The notes below the pieces were generated by a model that was given only the letters and a program-made list of their open reading frames with translations, ran no database searches and was not told the origin of the DNA. The position numbers and the translations under genes were made by a program. Shown one piece after another: positions 1-10,375 of a stretch of 64,000 bases of DNA. Within the stretch, counting starts at the first letter, position 1. Each line of letters begins with the position of its first letter. Source of the stretch: Cronobacter dublinensis subsp. dublinensis LMG 23823 (GTDB taxonomy: Bacteria; Pseudomonadota; Gammaproteobacteria; Enterobacterales; Enterobacteriaceae); NCBI RefSeq assembly GCF_001277235.1, contig NZ_CP012266.1:1-64000 (forward strand). The letters are read 5' to 3'.

Positions 1-17
1 CGCGAGGTCATACCAAC

Positions 18-1907
18 ATGTTTTATCCGGATCCTTTTGACGTCATTATCATTGGCGGGGGTCATGCAGGTACCGAGGCCGCAATGGCCGCTGCACGCAT
101 GGGTCAGCAGACCCTGCTTTTGACACACAATATCGACACGCTGGGACAGATGTCCTGTAACCCGGCGATCGGCGGTATTGGTAAAGGACATCTGGTTAAG
201 GAAGTGGATGCTCTCGGCGGGCTGATGGCGAAGGCGATCGATCAGGCCGGTATTCAGTTTAGGATACTAAACGCCAGCAAAGGCCCGGCCGTGCGCGCTA
301 CCCGCGCTCAGGCGGATCGCGTGCTGTACAAACAGGCCGTGCGTACCGCGCTGGAAAATCAGCCGAACCTGATGATCTTCCAGCAGGCCGTGGATGACCT
401 GATCGTGGAAAACGATCGCGTCGTGGGCGCCGTCACGCAGATGGGCCTTAAATTCCGCGCCAAAGCAGTGGTGCTGACGGTCGGTACTTTCCTCGACGGC
501 AAAATTCATATCGGGCTTGATAACTACAGCGGCGGCCGTGCAGGCGATCCGCCTTCCGTACCGCTGGCGCGTCGACTGCGTGAACTGCCGCTGCGCGTCA
601 GTCGCCTGAAAACCGGGACGCCGCCGCGTATCGATGCGCGCACTATCGATTTCAGCGTGCTCGATCAGCAGCATGGCGACAACCCAATGCCGGTCTTTTC
701 GTTCATGGGGTCTGCGAGTCAACATCCGCGCCAGGTGCCGTGCTACGTCACGCACACCAACGAAAAAACCCATGACGTGATCCGCAATAACCTCGATCGC
801 AGCCCGATGTACGCAGGCGTTATCGAGGGGATCGGGCCGCGCTACTGCCCGTCGATCGAAGATAAAGTGATGCGCTTCGCCGATCGCAACGCGCACCAGA
901 TCTTCCTTGAGCCTGAAGGGCTCACCAGTAACGAAATTTATCCGAACGGCATCTCGACCAGCCTGCCGTTTGACGTGCAGATGCAAATCGTCCGTTCCAT
1001 GAAGGGAATGGAGAACGCGAAAATTGTGCGTCCGGGCTATGCCATTGAGTACGATTTCTTCGACCCACGCGACCTGAAACCGACGCTTGAGAGCAAATAC
1101 ATCCAGGGACTGTTCTTCGCCGGCCAGATCAATGGCACCACCGGTTACGAAGAAGCTGCGGCCCAGGGGCTGCTGGCAGGCCTGAACGCCGGGCGTTACT
1201 CCGCCGATAAAGAAGGCTGGGCGCCGGGCCGTTCTCAGGCTTATCTTGGCGTGCTGGTGGATGATCTCTGCACGCTCGGCACCAAAGAGCCGTACCGCAT
1301 GTTTACCTCGCGTGCCGAATATCGCCTGATGCTGCGTGAAGACAACGCCGATTTGCGTCTGACCGAAGCCGGTCGCGAAATGGGCCTGGTTGACGACGCG
1401 CGCTGGGCACGTTTCAACGAGAAGCTGGAAAACATCGAGCGCGAGCGCCAGCGTCTGAGAAGCACCTGGGTGACGCCGACCTCGGCCACCGTAGAAGCGA
1501 TCAATGCGACCCTCACCGCGCCGCTCTCTCGCGAGGCCAGCGGCGAAGATCTGCTGCGCCGCCCGGAAATGACCTATGCTCAGTTGACCACGCTTGAGGC
1601 TTTCGCCCCGGCGCTGGAAGACGCGCAGGCGGCGGAGCAGGTTGAAATTCAGGTGAAATACGAAGGCTATATCGCCCGCCAGCAGGATGAGATCGAAAAA
1701 CAGCAGCGCAACGAAAGCACGCTGCTGCCGGCGACGCTTGATTATCGCCAGGTGAATGGCCTCTCCAATGAGGTGATCGCCAAACTTAACGATCATAAAC
1801 CGGCGTCGATTGGCCAGGCGTCCCGTATCTCCGGGATCACGCCTGCCGCCATTTCCATTTTGCTGGTCTGGCTGAAGAAACAGGGGCTACTGCGCCGCAG
1901 TGCCTGA
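18..1907 (+). CDS. mnmG: tRNA uridine-5-carboxymethylaminomethyl(34) synthesis enzyme MnmG (GidA)
   Basis: FAD-dependent subunit of the MnmE-MnmG complex that modifies the wobble uridine (U34) of certain tRNAs in the cytoplasm. The 629-residue product has the family's usual length. It opens with a Rossmann FAD motif (IIIGGGHAGTEAA, about residues 10-22) and carries the conserved block RYCPSIEDK near residue 275 and the MFTSRAEYRL block in the second half. The ATG at base 18 matches the E. coli N-terminus (MFYPDPFDV). Only 17 bases precede it, so its promoter is outside the window. Its partner mnmE is also present, at 46.9-48.3 kb on the other strand. A hairpin-plus-T-run separates it from rsmG. 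Confidence 0.98.
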   Translation: MFYPDPFDVIIIGGGHAGTEAAMAAARMGQQTLLLTHNIDTLGQMSCNPAIGGIGKGHLVKEVDALGGLMAKAIDQAGIQFRILNASKGPAVRATRAQADRVLYKQAVRTALENQPNLMIFQQAVDDLIVENDRVVGAVTQMGLKFRAKAVVLTVGTFLDGKIHIGLDNYSGGRAGDPPSVPLARRLRELPLRVSRLKTGTPPRIDARTIDFSVLDQQHGDNPMPVFSFMGSASQHPRQVPCYVTHTNEKTHDVIRNNLDRSPMYAGVIEGIGPRYCPSIEDKVMRFADRNAHQIFLEPEGLTSNEIYPNGISTSLPFDVQMQIVRSMKGMENAKIVRPGYAIEYDFFDPRDLKPTLESKYIQGLFFAGQINGTTGYEEAAAQGLLAGLNAGRYSADKEGWAPGRSQAYLGVLVDDLCTLGTKEPYRMFTSRAEYRLMLREDNADLRLTEAGREMGLVDDARWARFNEKLENIERERQRLRSTWVTPTSATVEAINATLTAPLSREASGEDLLRRPEMTYAQLTTLEAFAPALEDAQAAEQVEIQVKYEGYIARQQDEIEKQQRNESTLLPATLDYRQVNGLSNEVIAKLNDHKPASIGQASRISGITPAAISILLVWLKKQGLLRRSA

Positions 1908-1922
1908 GTACCGTCTCTTTTC

Positions 1923-1949
1923 GGGCCAGCCTATGTCTGGCCCTTTTTA
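1923..1949 (+). terminator. hairpin terminator/attenuator between mnmG and rsmG
   Basis: A 7-bp G+C-rich stem (GGGCCAG at 1923-1929 with CTGGCCC at 1937-1943) and 7-base loop are followed directly by five T. It lies in the 57-bp gap, so it probably limits read-through from mnmG into rsmG. Confidence 0.7.
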
Positions 1950-1964
1950 TATGGAAAAACCGTC

Positions 1965-2588
1965 GTGCTGAATACACTGACCCGCCTGCTGGATGACGCA
2001 GGGATTTCGCTGCCCGAACACCAGAAAGCGCAGCTGGTGGCCTATGTCGATATGCTGAACAAGTGGAACAAGGCCTATAATCTCACGTCTGTACGTGACC
2101 CGAACGAGATGCTGGTACGCCACATCATGGACAGCATCGTGGTGGAGCCGCATCTGAACGGCTCGCGTTTTATCGATGTCGGCACGGGGCCTGGCCTGCC
2201 TGGCGTGCCGCTGGCGATCGTGCGCCCTGACAGCCATTTCACCCTGCTGGACAGCCTCGGTAAGCGCGTGCGCTTTTTGCGTCAGGTGCAGCATGAGCTG
2301 AAGCTCGAAAACATCACGCCTGTGCAAAGTCGCGTTGAGACGTTCCCTGCCGAGCCGCCGTTTGACGGCGTTATCAGCCGCGCGTTCGCCTCGCTCTCCG
2401 ATATGGTGAACTGGTGTCATCACTTGCCAGGAGAGCAGGGCCGTTTTTATGCGCTGAAAGGCCAGCGTCCGGATGATGAAATCACCGCGCTGCCGGCAGG
2501 TTTTGCTGTTGAAGAAATCGTCAGGCTGTCGGTTCCTCGTCTCGACGGCGAACGCCATCTGGTTATCCTTAAAGCAAACAGAACTTAA
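1965..2588 (+). CDS. rsmG: 16S rRNA (guanine(527)-N7)-methyltransferase RsmG (GidB)
   Basis: SAM-dependent enzyme that methylates G527 of 16S rRNA in the 530 loop. The 207-residue protein equals the E. coli length and contains the SAM-binding loop FIDVGTGPGLPGVPLAI near residue 67, preceded by the RHIMDSI segment typical of the family. The start is GTG, as in E. coli. It follows mnmG by 57 bp, the classic gidA-gidB order next to oriC. After it comes a 610-bp AT-rich stretch leading to the atp operon. Confidence 0.97.
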   Translation: MLNTLTRLLDDAGISLPEHQKAQLVAYVDMLNKWNKAYNLTSVRDPNEMLVRHIMDSIVVEPHLNGSRFIDVGTGPGLPGVPLAIVRPDSHFTLLDSLGKRVRFLRQVQHELKLENITPVQSRVETFPAEPPFDGVISRAFASLSDMVNWCHHLPGEQGRFYALKGQRPDDEITALPAGFAVEEIVRLSVPRLDGERHLVILKANRT

Positions 2589-3198
2589 TATTTATCAAAA
2601 AAAGTAGAAATAAGACGCGATTGATGCGCCGGTAAAAAAACCAGACACGATCGTAATAACAACCGCTTATTTCACTTTTTATTAACTTGTTCGCAGCTTA
2701 AACATAACGAAGCACCCTTTGCACCAAAAAACAAATAGTCACGTATGAAAATATAAGGGTGCTATATTGAGCGCGAAGCGTGATAACGGGACGTAAATTG
2801 TTTCCCGTAGATGTCAATGAAAGGTTTTTATCGTGTTTCGGGGTGTTTTAAAAAGATTAAGCTTTAAAGGTTTTTAAATACAAAGGGTTATCAGGTGCGC
2901 ATTCCTAAAGGAGGTGACAAACCTTGAGCAGGAATTGTTTATAATGTGATCTCGTGCACGCTTTATTCGCAAGCTTCGCGCGCAATTCGCGTTTTTCGCT
3001 TTTGCTTTGAGGTTTGCACAAAAGTTGCAAAAACGCGGCCCTGAAAATTATTTAAACATTTATTCACCTTTTGGCTACTTATAGTTTGAAATCACGTGCT
3101 CGCCCCGTATAATTTGAGCGCTTTTTGAGGCTTGACTCAGAGCGTCAAAGAACGTTTTATACGACACGCGACATACCTCAAAGGGAGCAGTAGCGAAA
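2589..3198 (+). promoter_or_regulatory. non-coding atp operon upstream region
   Basis: AT-rich 610-bp gap with no credible gene. It holds at least two sigma-70-like -10 hexamers: TATAAT at 2940-2945, without a good -35 at normal spacing, and the stronger promoter listed separately at 3086-3113. A strong Shine-Dalgarno-like AAAGGAGGTGA near 2907 is not followed by an ORF of useful length. I see no strong terminator hairpin for rsmG. Confidence 0.6.
3086..3113 (+). promoter_or_regulatory. sigma-70 promoter of the atp operon
   Basis: TTGAAA at 3086-3091 and a consensus TATAAT at 3108-3113 with a 16-bp spacer. Transcription would begin near 3120, about 80 bp before the atpI start. Confidence 0.7.
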
Positions 3199-3579
3199 AT
3201 GTCTGCGTCGCTTATGAGTAAAAAAGTGGCCCGCAAGCTCCTGCTCATCCAGTTTATCGCGGTGCTGGCGGCAGGGTTGCTGTTTTGCCTCAAAGACCCT
3301 TTCTGGGGCCTCTCTGCGATATGCGGGGGGCTGGCAGTGTGGCTGCCGAATGTGCTGTTTGTGAATTTTGCCTGGCGTCATCAGGCGCATACACCCGCTA
3401 AAGGCCGCGTGGCCTGGTCTTTCGCCCTCGGCGAAGCGTTTAAGGTGGTTGCGACCTTTACCTTGCTGGTGGTGGCGCTGGCGTGTTTGAAGGCGGTTTT
3501 TTTGCCGCTGATCGTGACGTGGGTTTCGGTGCTGGTTGTGCAGATACTGGCGCCAGCTGTAATTAACAACAAAGGGTAA
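3199..3579 (+). CDS. atpI: F0F1 ATP synthase assembly/accessory protein AtpI
   Basis: Small inner-membrane protein linked to assembly of the c-ring; first gene of the atp operon. Its 126 residues match E. coli length, with hydrophobic segments at about residues 15-35, 40-60, 75-95 and 100-120, and the conserved stretch WRHQAHTPAKGRVAW between the second and third. The ATG at 3199 aligns with the E. coli start; upstream AAAGGGAGC is the likely ribosome binding site. It ends 8 bp before atpB. Confidence 0.96.
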   Translation: MSASLMSKKVARKLLLIQFIAVLAAGLLFCLKDPFWGLSAICGGLAVWLPNVLFVNFAWRHQAHTPAKGRVAWSFALGEAFKVVATFTLLVVALACLKAVFLPLIVTWVSVLVVQILAPAVINNKG

Positions 3580-3587
3580 GAGGCATC

Positions 3588-4406
<819 letters not shown>

Positions 4407-4428
4407 TTTTTTACTCAACACTACTGCG

Positions 4429-4456
4429 TTTTAACTGAAACAAACTGGAGACTGTC
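4429..4456 (+). promoter_or_regulatory. atpE translation initiation enhancer
   Basis: The leader TTTTAACTG...CTGGAGACTGTC just before atpE matches the U-rich translation initiation region known from E. coli atpE, which raises synthesis of subunit c relative to the other subunits. The ribosome binding site is CTGGAG. Confidence 0.7.
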
Positions 4457-4696
<240 letters not shown>

Positions 4697-4760
4697 TAAA
4701 CGAAATTGTCTGACTTAACAGGCAATATCAGAACATTAACCAGATAAGAGGCATTGTGCT

Positions 4761-5231
4761 GTGAATCTTAACGCAACAATCCTCGGCCAGGCCATCGCGT
4801 TTGTCCTGTTCGTTCTGTTCTGTATGAAGTACGTATGGCCGCCAATTATGGCTGCCATCGAAAAACGTCAGAAAGAAATTGCTGACGGTCTGTCTTCTGC
4901 AGAACGCGCTAAAAAGGATCTGGAGCTTGCACAGTCCAACGCGACCGACCAGCTGAAAAAAGCGAAAGCGGAAGCCCAGGTGATTGTTGAGCAGGCGAAC
5001 AAACGTCGCGCTCAGATCCTGGACGAAGCGAAAGCTGAAGCAGAACAGGAACGTAACAAAATCGTGGCGCAGGCCCAGGCCGAAATCGAAGCCGAGCGTA
5101 AACGTGCCCGTGAAGAGCTGCGCAAGCAGGTTGCTATCCTGGCTGTTGCTGGCGCCGAGAAGATCATTGAACGTTCCGTGGATGAAGCTGCTAACAGCGA
5201 CATCGTGAATAAACTGGTCGCTGAACTGTAA
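4761..5231 (+). CDS. atpF: F0F1 ATP synthase subunit b
   Basis: Peripheral-stalk subunit: one N-terminal transmembrane helix (about residues 5-25) followed by a long charged coiled coil that dimerises and reaches subunit delta. The 156-residue length is standard. Translation begins at GTG 4761 (GTGAATCTTAACGC), which gives the expected N-terminus MNLNATILGQA; an RBS-like AAGAGGC lies upstream. It ends 14 bp before atpH. Confidence 0.98.
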   Translation: MNLNATILGQAIAFVLFVLFCMKYVWPPIMAAIEKRQKEIADGLSSAERAKKDLELAQSNATDQLKKAKAEAQVIVEQANKRRAQILDEAKAEAEQERNKIVAQAQAEIEAERKRAREELRKQVAILAVAGAEKIIERSVDEAANSDIVNKLVAEL

Positions 5232-5245
5232 GGAGGGAGGGGCTG

Positions 5246-5779
5246 ATGTCTGAATTTGTAACGGTAGCTCGCCCCTACGCCAAAGCAGCTTTTGACTTTG
5301 CCGTCGAACACCAAAGCCTCGACCGCTGGCAGGATATGCTGGCGTTTGCCGCCGAAGTGGCCAAAAACGAACAGATGGCTGAGCTTCTCTCTGGCGCCCT
5401 GGCGCCAGAATCGCTCGCTAAGTCGTTTATCGCAATCTGTGGTGACCAGTTAGACGCCAATGGCCAGAACCTGATTCAGGTGATGGCGGAAAATGGCCGT
5501 CTGAAGGTGCTTCCTGATGTTCTTGAGCAGTTCATTCAGTTACGCGCAGCCCTTGAGGCTACCGTTGAAGTCGAAGTGACTTCTGCCAGCGCGCTGAGCG
5601 ATGAACAGCTTGCGAAAATCAGCGCCGCGATGGAAAAACGTCTGTCACGCAAAGTGAAGCTGAATTGCAAAATTGATAAGTCTGTAATGGCAGGCGTTAT
5701 CATCCGTGCGGGTGATACGGTCATTGACGGCAGCGTGCGCGGCCGTCTTGAACGCCTCGCAGACGTCTTGCAGTCTTAA
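5246..5779 (+). CDS. atpH: F0F1 ATP synthase subunit delta
   Basis: Connects the F1 head to the b-subunit stalk. The 177-residue protein begins MSEFVTVARPYAKAAFDFA and ends GRLERLADVLQS, both family hallmarks; the helical N-terminal domain covers about residues 1-105. A very strong ribosome binding site (AAGGAGGGAGG) precedes ATG 5246. The gene lies 14 bp after atpF and 12 bp before atpA. Confidence 0.98.
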   Translation: MSEFVTVARPYAKAAFDFAVEHQSLDRWQDMLAFAAEVAKNEQMAELLSGALAPESLAKSFIAICGDQLDANGQNLIQVMAENGRLKVLPDVLEQFIQLRAALEATVEVEVTSASALSDEQLAKISAAMEKRLSRKVKLNCKIDKSVMAGVIIRAGDTVIDGSVRGRLERLADVLQS

Positions 5780-5791
5780 GGGGACTGGAGC

Positions 5792-7333
5792 ATGCAACTG
5801 AATTCCACCGAAATCAGCGAACTGATCAAGCAGCGCATTGCTCAGTTCAATGTTGTGAGTGAAGCTCACAACGAAGGTACTATCGTTTCTGTAAGTGACG
5901 GTGTTATCCGTATCCACGGCCTGGCCGATTGTATGCAGGGTGAAATGATCTCCCTGCCGGGTAACCGTTACGCTATCGCACTGAACCTGGAGCGCGACTC
6001 CGTAGGTGCGGTTGTTATGGGTCCGTACTCTGACCTCGCCGAAGGCATGAAGGTCAAATGTACTGGCCGTATTCTGGAAGTGCCGGTTGGCCGTGGCCTG
6101 CTGGGTCGCGTCGTTAACACCCTCGGCGCGCCGATCGACGGTAAAGGTCCGGTAGACAACGATGGCTTCTCGCCAATCGAAGTTATCGCACCGGGCGTTA
6201 TCGACCGTCAGTCCGTAGACCAGCCTGTACAGACCGGTTATAAGTCCGTCGATGCCATGATCCCAATCGGTCGTGGTCAGCGTGAACTTATCATCGGCGA
6301 CCGTCAGACCGGTAAAACCGCGATGGCTATCGACGCCATCATCAACCAGCGCGATTCCGGTATCAAATGCGTGTACGTGGCTATCGGCCAGAAAGCGTCC
6401 ACCATTTCTAACGTGGTTCGTAAGCTGGAAGAGCACGGCGCGCTGTCCAACACCATCGTTGTGGTCGCGACCGCGTCTGAATCCGCAGCGCTGCAATATC
6501 TTGCGCCGTATGCCGGTTGCGCCATGGGCGAATACTTCCGTGACCGCGGCGAAGACGCGCTGATCGTTTACGATGACCTGTCTAAACAGGCTGTCGCTTA
6601 CCGTCAGGTTTCCCTGCTGCTCCGTCGTCCGCCAGGACGTGAAGCGTTCCCGGGCGACGTGTTCTACCTCCACTCCCGTCTGCTGGAGCGCGCATCCCGC
6701 GTTAACGCGGAATACGTTGAGAACTTCACCAAAGGTGCAGTGAAAGGTAAAACCGGCTCCCTGACCGCGCTGCCGATCATCGAAACCCAGGCGGGTGACG
6801 TTTCCGCGTTCGTTCCGACCAACGTAATCTCCATTACCGATGGTCAGATCTTCCTGGAAACCAACCTGTTTAACTCCGGTATTCGTCCGGCGGTTAACCC
6901 GGGTATCTCCGTATCCCGTGTGGGCGGTGCTGCTCAGACCAAGATCATCAAGAAACTGTCCGGTGGTATTCGTACCGCGCTGGCGCAGTATCGTGAACTG
7001 GCGGCGTTCTCTCAGTTCGCATCCGATCTGGACGAAGCAACCCGTAAACAGCTGAGCCACGGCCAGAAAGTCACTGAACTGCTGAAGCAGAAACAGTACG
7101 CGCCGATGTCTGTTGCACAGCAGGGTCTGGTGCTGTTCGCGGCTGAACGCGGTTACCTCGAAGATGTGGAACTGGCGAAAATCGGTAGCTTCGAAGCCGC
7201 TCTGCTGGCTTACGCTGACCGTGACCACGCTCCGCTGATGCAAGAGATCAACCAGAACGGTGGCTATAACGATGAGATCGAAGGCAAGCTGAAAAGCCTC
7301 CTCGACTCCTTCAAAGCAACCCAGTCCTGGTAA
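5792..7333 (+). CDS. atpA: F0F1 ATP synthase subunit alpha
   Basis: Regulatory nucleotide-binding subunit of the F1 hexamer (alpha3 beta3). The 513-residue product has the usual three-part layout: N-terminal beta-barrel, RecA-like core with Walker A GDRQTGKT near residue 170, and C-terminal helical domain ending ATQSW. Signature PAVNPGISVSRVGGAAQ lies near residue 365. An RBS (AAGGGGACTGGAG) precedes the ATG. A large reading frame on the opposite strand has no support as a gene. Confidence 0.99.
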   Translation: MQLNSTEISELIKQRIAQFNVVSEAHNEGTIVSVSDGVIRIHGLADCMQGEMISLPGNRYAIALNLERDSVGAVVMGPYSDLAEGMKVKCTGRILEVPVGRGLLGRVVNTLGAPIDGKGPVDNDGFSPIEVIAPGVIDRQSVDQPVQTGYKSVDAMIPIGRGQRELIIGDRQTGKTAMAIDAIINQRDSGIKCVYVAIGQKASTISNVVRKLEEHGALSNTIVVVATASESAALQYLAPYAGCAMGEYFRDRGEDALIVYDDLSKQAVAYRQVSLLLRRPPGREAFPGDVFYLHSRLLERASRVNAEYVENFTKGAVKGKTGSLTALPIIETQAGDVSAFVPTNVISITDGQIFLETNLFNSGIRPAVNPGISVSRVGGAAQTKIIKKLSGGIRTALAQYRELAAFSQFASDLDEATRKQLSHGQKVTELLKQKQYAPMSVAQQGLVLFAAERGYLEDVELAKIGSFEAALLAYADRDHAPLMQEINQNGGYNDEIEGKLKSLLDSFKATQSW

Positions 7334-7383
7334 CGTCTGGCGGCTTGCTGTAAGGCAAGCCGCAAGGCATTGAGGAGAAGCTC

Positions 7384-8247
7384 ATGGCCGGCGCAAAAGA
7401 GATACGTAGTAAGATCGCAAGCGTCCAGAACACGCAAAAGATCACTAAAGCGATGGAGATGGTCGCCGCTTCCAAAATGCGTAAATCGCAGGATCGCATG
7501 GCGGCCAGCCGTCCTTATGCAGATACCATGCGCAAAGTGATTGGTCACCTTGCTACCGGTAATCTGGAATATAAACACCCTTACCTGGAAGAACGCGACG
7601 TTAAACGCGTGGGCTACCTGGTGGTGTCGACTGACCGTGGTCTGTGCGGCGGCTTGAACATCAACCTGTTCAAGAAAGTGCTGGCAGATATGAAAGCATG
7701 GTCCGATAAAGGCGTTCAGTGCGATATCGCAATGATCGGCTCCAAAGGCGTTTCTTTCTTCAATTCAGTAGGCGGCAACATCGTGGCGCAGGTCACCGGC
7801 ATGGGAGATAACCCTTCCCTGTCAGATCTGATTGGCCCGGTAAAAGTGATGCTGCAGGCTTATGATGAAGGCCGTCTGGACAAGCTTTACGTGGTCAGCA
7901 ACAAATTTATTAATACCATGTCTCAGGCTCCGACCATCACTCAGCTGCTGCCGCTGCCGGCATCAGAAGACGATGAGTTGAAGCACAAATCCTGGGATTA
8001 CCTGTACGAACCCGATCCGAAGGCGCTGCTGGATACCCTGCTGCGTCGCTATGTCGAATCGCAGGTTTATCAGGGTGTGGTTGAAAACCTGGCCAGCGAG
8101 CAGGCCGCACGAATGGTGGCGATGAAAGCCGCGACCGATAATGGCGGCAGCCTGATTAAAGAGCTGCAGTTGGTGTACAACAAAGCTCGTCAGGCCAGCA
8201 TTACTCAGGAACTCACCGAGATCGTCTCGGGGGCCGCCGCGGTTTAA
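7384..8247 (+). CDS. atpG: F0F1 ATP synthase subunit gamma
   Basis: Central rotor shaft that turns inside alpha3 beta3 and couples proton flow to catalysis. The 287-residue protein begins [21 protein letters not shown], the long N-terminal helix of the coiled-coil shaft, and ends in the C-terminal helix [15 protein letters not shown]. The motif [11 protein letters not shown] near residue 87 is conserved in the family. RBS TGAGGAGAAG is upstream. The gap from atpA is 50 bp and holds a modest GGCTTGC repeat-type hairpin. Confidence 0.98.
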
Positions 8248-8273
8248 CCAGGTTATTTCGTAGAGGATTCAAG

Positions 8274-9656
8274 ATGGCTACTGGAAAGATTGTCCAGGTA
8301 ATCGGCGCCGTGGTGGACGTCGAGTTCCCTCAGGATGCCGTACCGAAAGTGTACGATGCCCTTGAGGTAACGAATGGTAATGAGCGTCTGGTGCTGGAAG
8401 TCCAGCAGCAGCTCGGCGGCGGTATCGTACGTACCATCGCGATGGGTTCTTCCGACGGTCTGCGTCGTGGTCTGCCTGTTGCAGACCTTGAGCACCCGAT
8501 CGAAGTGCCGGTAGGTAAAGCGACGCTGGGTCGTATCATGAACGTCCTGGGTCAGCCTATCGACATGAAAGGCGATATCGGCGAAGAAGAGCGTTGGGCG
8601 ATTCACCGCGCGGCGCCGTCCTATGAAGAGCTGTCCAGCTCTCAGGAACTGCTGGAAACCGGCATCAAAGTAATCGACCTGATGTGTCCGTTCGCGAAGG
8701 GCGGTAAAGTCGGTCTGTTCGGTGGTGCGGGCGTGGGTAAAACCGTAAACATGATGGAGCTCATCCGTAACATCGCGATCGAGCACTCCGGTTACTCCGT
8801 GTTTGCAGGCGTGGGCGAGCGTACCCGTGAAGGTAACGACTTCTACCACGAAATGACCGACTCCAACGTTCTGGATAAAGTATCCCTGGTTTACGGCCAG
8901 ATGAACGAGCCGCCGGGAAACCGTCTGCGCGTTGCGCTGACCGGTCTGACCATGGCAGAGAAATTCCGTGACGAAGGTCGTGACGTTCTGCTGTTTGTCG
9001 ACAACATCTACCGTTACACCCTGGCCGGTACTGAAGTATCCGCACTGCTGGGCCGTATGCCTTCAGCGGTAGGTTATCAGCCGACGCTGGCGGAAGAGAT
9101 GGGCGTTCTGCAGGAGCGTATCACCTCCACCAAAACCGGTTCTATCACCTCCGTACAGGCGGTATACGTACCGGCGGATGACTTGACTGACCCGTCACCA
9201 GCCACCACCTTTGCGCACCTTGACGCCACCGTGGTACTGAGCCGTCAGATTGCTTCTCTGGGTATCTACCCGGCAGTTGACCCGCTGGATTCCACCAGCC
9301 GTCAGCTGGACCCGCTGGTTGTTGGTCAGGAGCACTACGACACCGCGCGTGGCGTGCAGTCTATTCTGCAGCGTTACCAGGAACTGAAAGACATCATCGC
9401 CATCCTCGGTATGGACGAACTGTCTGAAGAAGACAAACTGGTGGTAGCTCGCGCGCGTAAGATCCAGCGCTTCCTGTCCCAGCCGTTCTTCGTGGCAGAA
9501 GTCTTTACCGGTGCGCCGGGCAAATACGTGTCGCTGAAAGACACCATCCGTGGCTTTAAAGGCATCATGGAAGGCGAATACGATCATCTGCCGGAGCAGG
9601 CGTTCTACATGGTTGGCTCCATTGATGAAGCCGTGGAAAAAGCCAAAAAACTTTAA
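8274..9656 (+). CDS. atpD: F0F1 ATP synthase subunit beta
   Basis: Catalytic subunit of the F1 ATPase. The 460-residue protein has Walker A GGAGVGKT near residue 150, the catalytic-Glu segment [11 protein letters not shown] near 180, the Walker B-type strand [12 protein letters not shown] near 240, and the signature [13 protein letters not shown] near 340. RBS AGAGGATTC precedes ATG 8274, 26 bp after atpG. It ends 20 bp before atpC. Confidence 0.99.
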
Positions 9657-9676
9657 CGCCTTAATCGGAGGGTGAC

Positions 9677-10096
9677 ATGGCAATGACTTACCACCTGGAT
9701 GTCGTCAGCGCAGAGAAACAGATGTTCTCTGGTCTGGTCGAGAAAATCCAGGTTACGGGTAGCGAAGGCGAGCTGGGGATTTACCCGGGCCACGCGCCGC
9801 TGCTCACCGCCATTAAGCCTGGTATGATCCGCATCGTGAAACAGCACGGCCACGAAGAGTACATTTATCTCTCCGGCGGCGTGATGGAAGTGCAGCCGGG
9901 CAACGTAACCGTGCTGGCTGACACCGCGATTCGCGGCCAGGATCTCGACGAAGCGCGAGCCCTGGAAGCGAAGCGTAAAGCGGAAGACCATATCCGTAGC
10001 TCCCACGGTGACGTGGACTACGCTCAGGCTTCCGCTGAGCTGGCCAAGGCGATCGCCAAACTGCGCGTTATCGAGTTGACCAAGAAAGCGATGTAA
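9677..10096 (+). CDS. atpC: F0F1 ATP synthase subunit epsilon
   Basis: Small rotor subunit bound to gamma; its C-terminal helices can inhibit ATP hydrolysis. The 139 residues comprise an N-terminal beta-sandwich with the EGELGIYPGHAPLLT signature (about residues 31-45) and two C-terminal helices ending VIELTKKAM. RBS CGGAGGGTG precedes the ATG. It is the last gene of the operon and is followed by a strong terminator. Confidence 0.98.
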   Translation: MAMTYHLDVVSAEKQMFSGLVEKIQVTGSEGELGIYPGHAPLLTAIKPGMIRIVKQHGHEEYIYLSGGVMEVQPGNVTVLADTAIRGQDLDEARALEAKRKAEDHIRSSHGDVDYAQASAELAKAIAKLRVIELTKKAM

Positions 10097-10113
10097 CACC
10101 GGCTTGAAAGTGA

Positions 10114-10147
10114 AAAGCCAGCCTGGGCGACCCGGCTGGCTTTTTTA
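10114..10147 (+). terminator. atp operon rho-independent terminator
   Basis: Stem AAAGCCAGCC (10115-10124) pairs with GGCTGGCTTT (10134-10143), followed by a T run. It begins about 18 bp after the atpC stop. Confidence 0.88.
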
Positions 10148-10187
10148 TGTCCGCTATCTACGATGTGAAAAGCTGTTTTATTATTTT

Positions 10188-10203
10188 TGTGATTATCATC
10201 ACA
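10188..10203. promoter_or_regulatory. perfect CRP (cAMP receptor protein) palindrome 1
   Basis: TGTGA TTATCA TCACA, the exact consensus half-sites at the canonical 6-bp spacing. Its centre is 56 bp from that of a second perfect site, and it lies upstream of a 23-codon ORF. The atp terminator isolates it from atpC, so it most likely serves the small transcription unit to its right. Confidence 0.75.
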
Positions 10204-10243
10204 AAATATTGATCGGTTGATAAAAGCCGCGTAGACTTGATTT

Positions 10244-10259
10244 TGTGAATGAGATCACA
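10244..10259. promoter_or_regulatory. perfect CRP palindrome 2
   Basis: TGTGA ATGAGA TCACA, again with both consensus half-sites. It ends 18 bp before the ATG of the small ORF. A site so close to the start could repress or overlap the promoter; I cannot place a confident -10 box, so the sign of regulation is not clear. Confidence 0.7.
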
Positions 10260-10277
10260 TTTAAGTGCGGAGGACAC

Positions 10278-10349
10278 ATGAAACTTATCAATAAAATCAT
10301 CTCTTATTTCAACAACATGAGCGTATCTTTCGGTACTTTCAATCTGTAA
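10278..10349 (+). CDS. putative 23-residue small protein under CRP control
   Basis: Open reading frame of 23 codons (starts MKLINKIISYF, ends GTFNL) preceded by a strong Shine-Dalgarno (GCGGAGGAC, 6 bases before ATG 10278). The peptide is basic at its N-terminus, then a run of I, Y, F and V, so an amphipathic or membrane-associated helix is plausible. Two perfect CRP palindromes lie upstream and a hairpin with two T runs follows about 30 bp downstream, giving a self-contained unit of roughly 150-200 nt. This layout resembles CRP-controlled small-protein or dual-function RNAs such as AzuCR of E. coli, but the sequence is not one I recognise. Function is not known. Confidence 0.55.
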   Translation: MKLINKIISYFNNMSVSFGTFNL

Positions 10350-10375
10350 TATTCCTGCGTTGCCCGCGCCTTTCA

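Noticed and set aside
267..1796. Long reading frame antisense to mnmG
   Set aside because: Mirror of a G+C-rich coding sequence: Arg/His/Gly-rich translation, no ribosome binding site, no known family. The same applies to those antisense to atpA (5645-7243), yidC (48418-50049) and gyrB (55049-56209).
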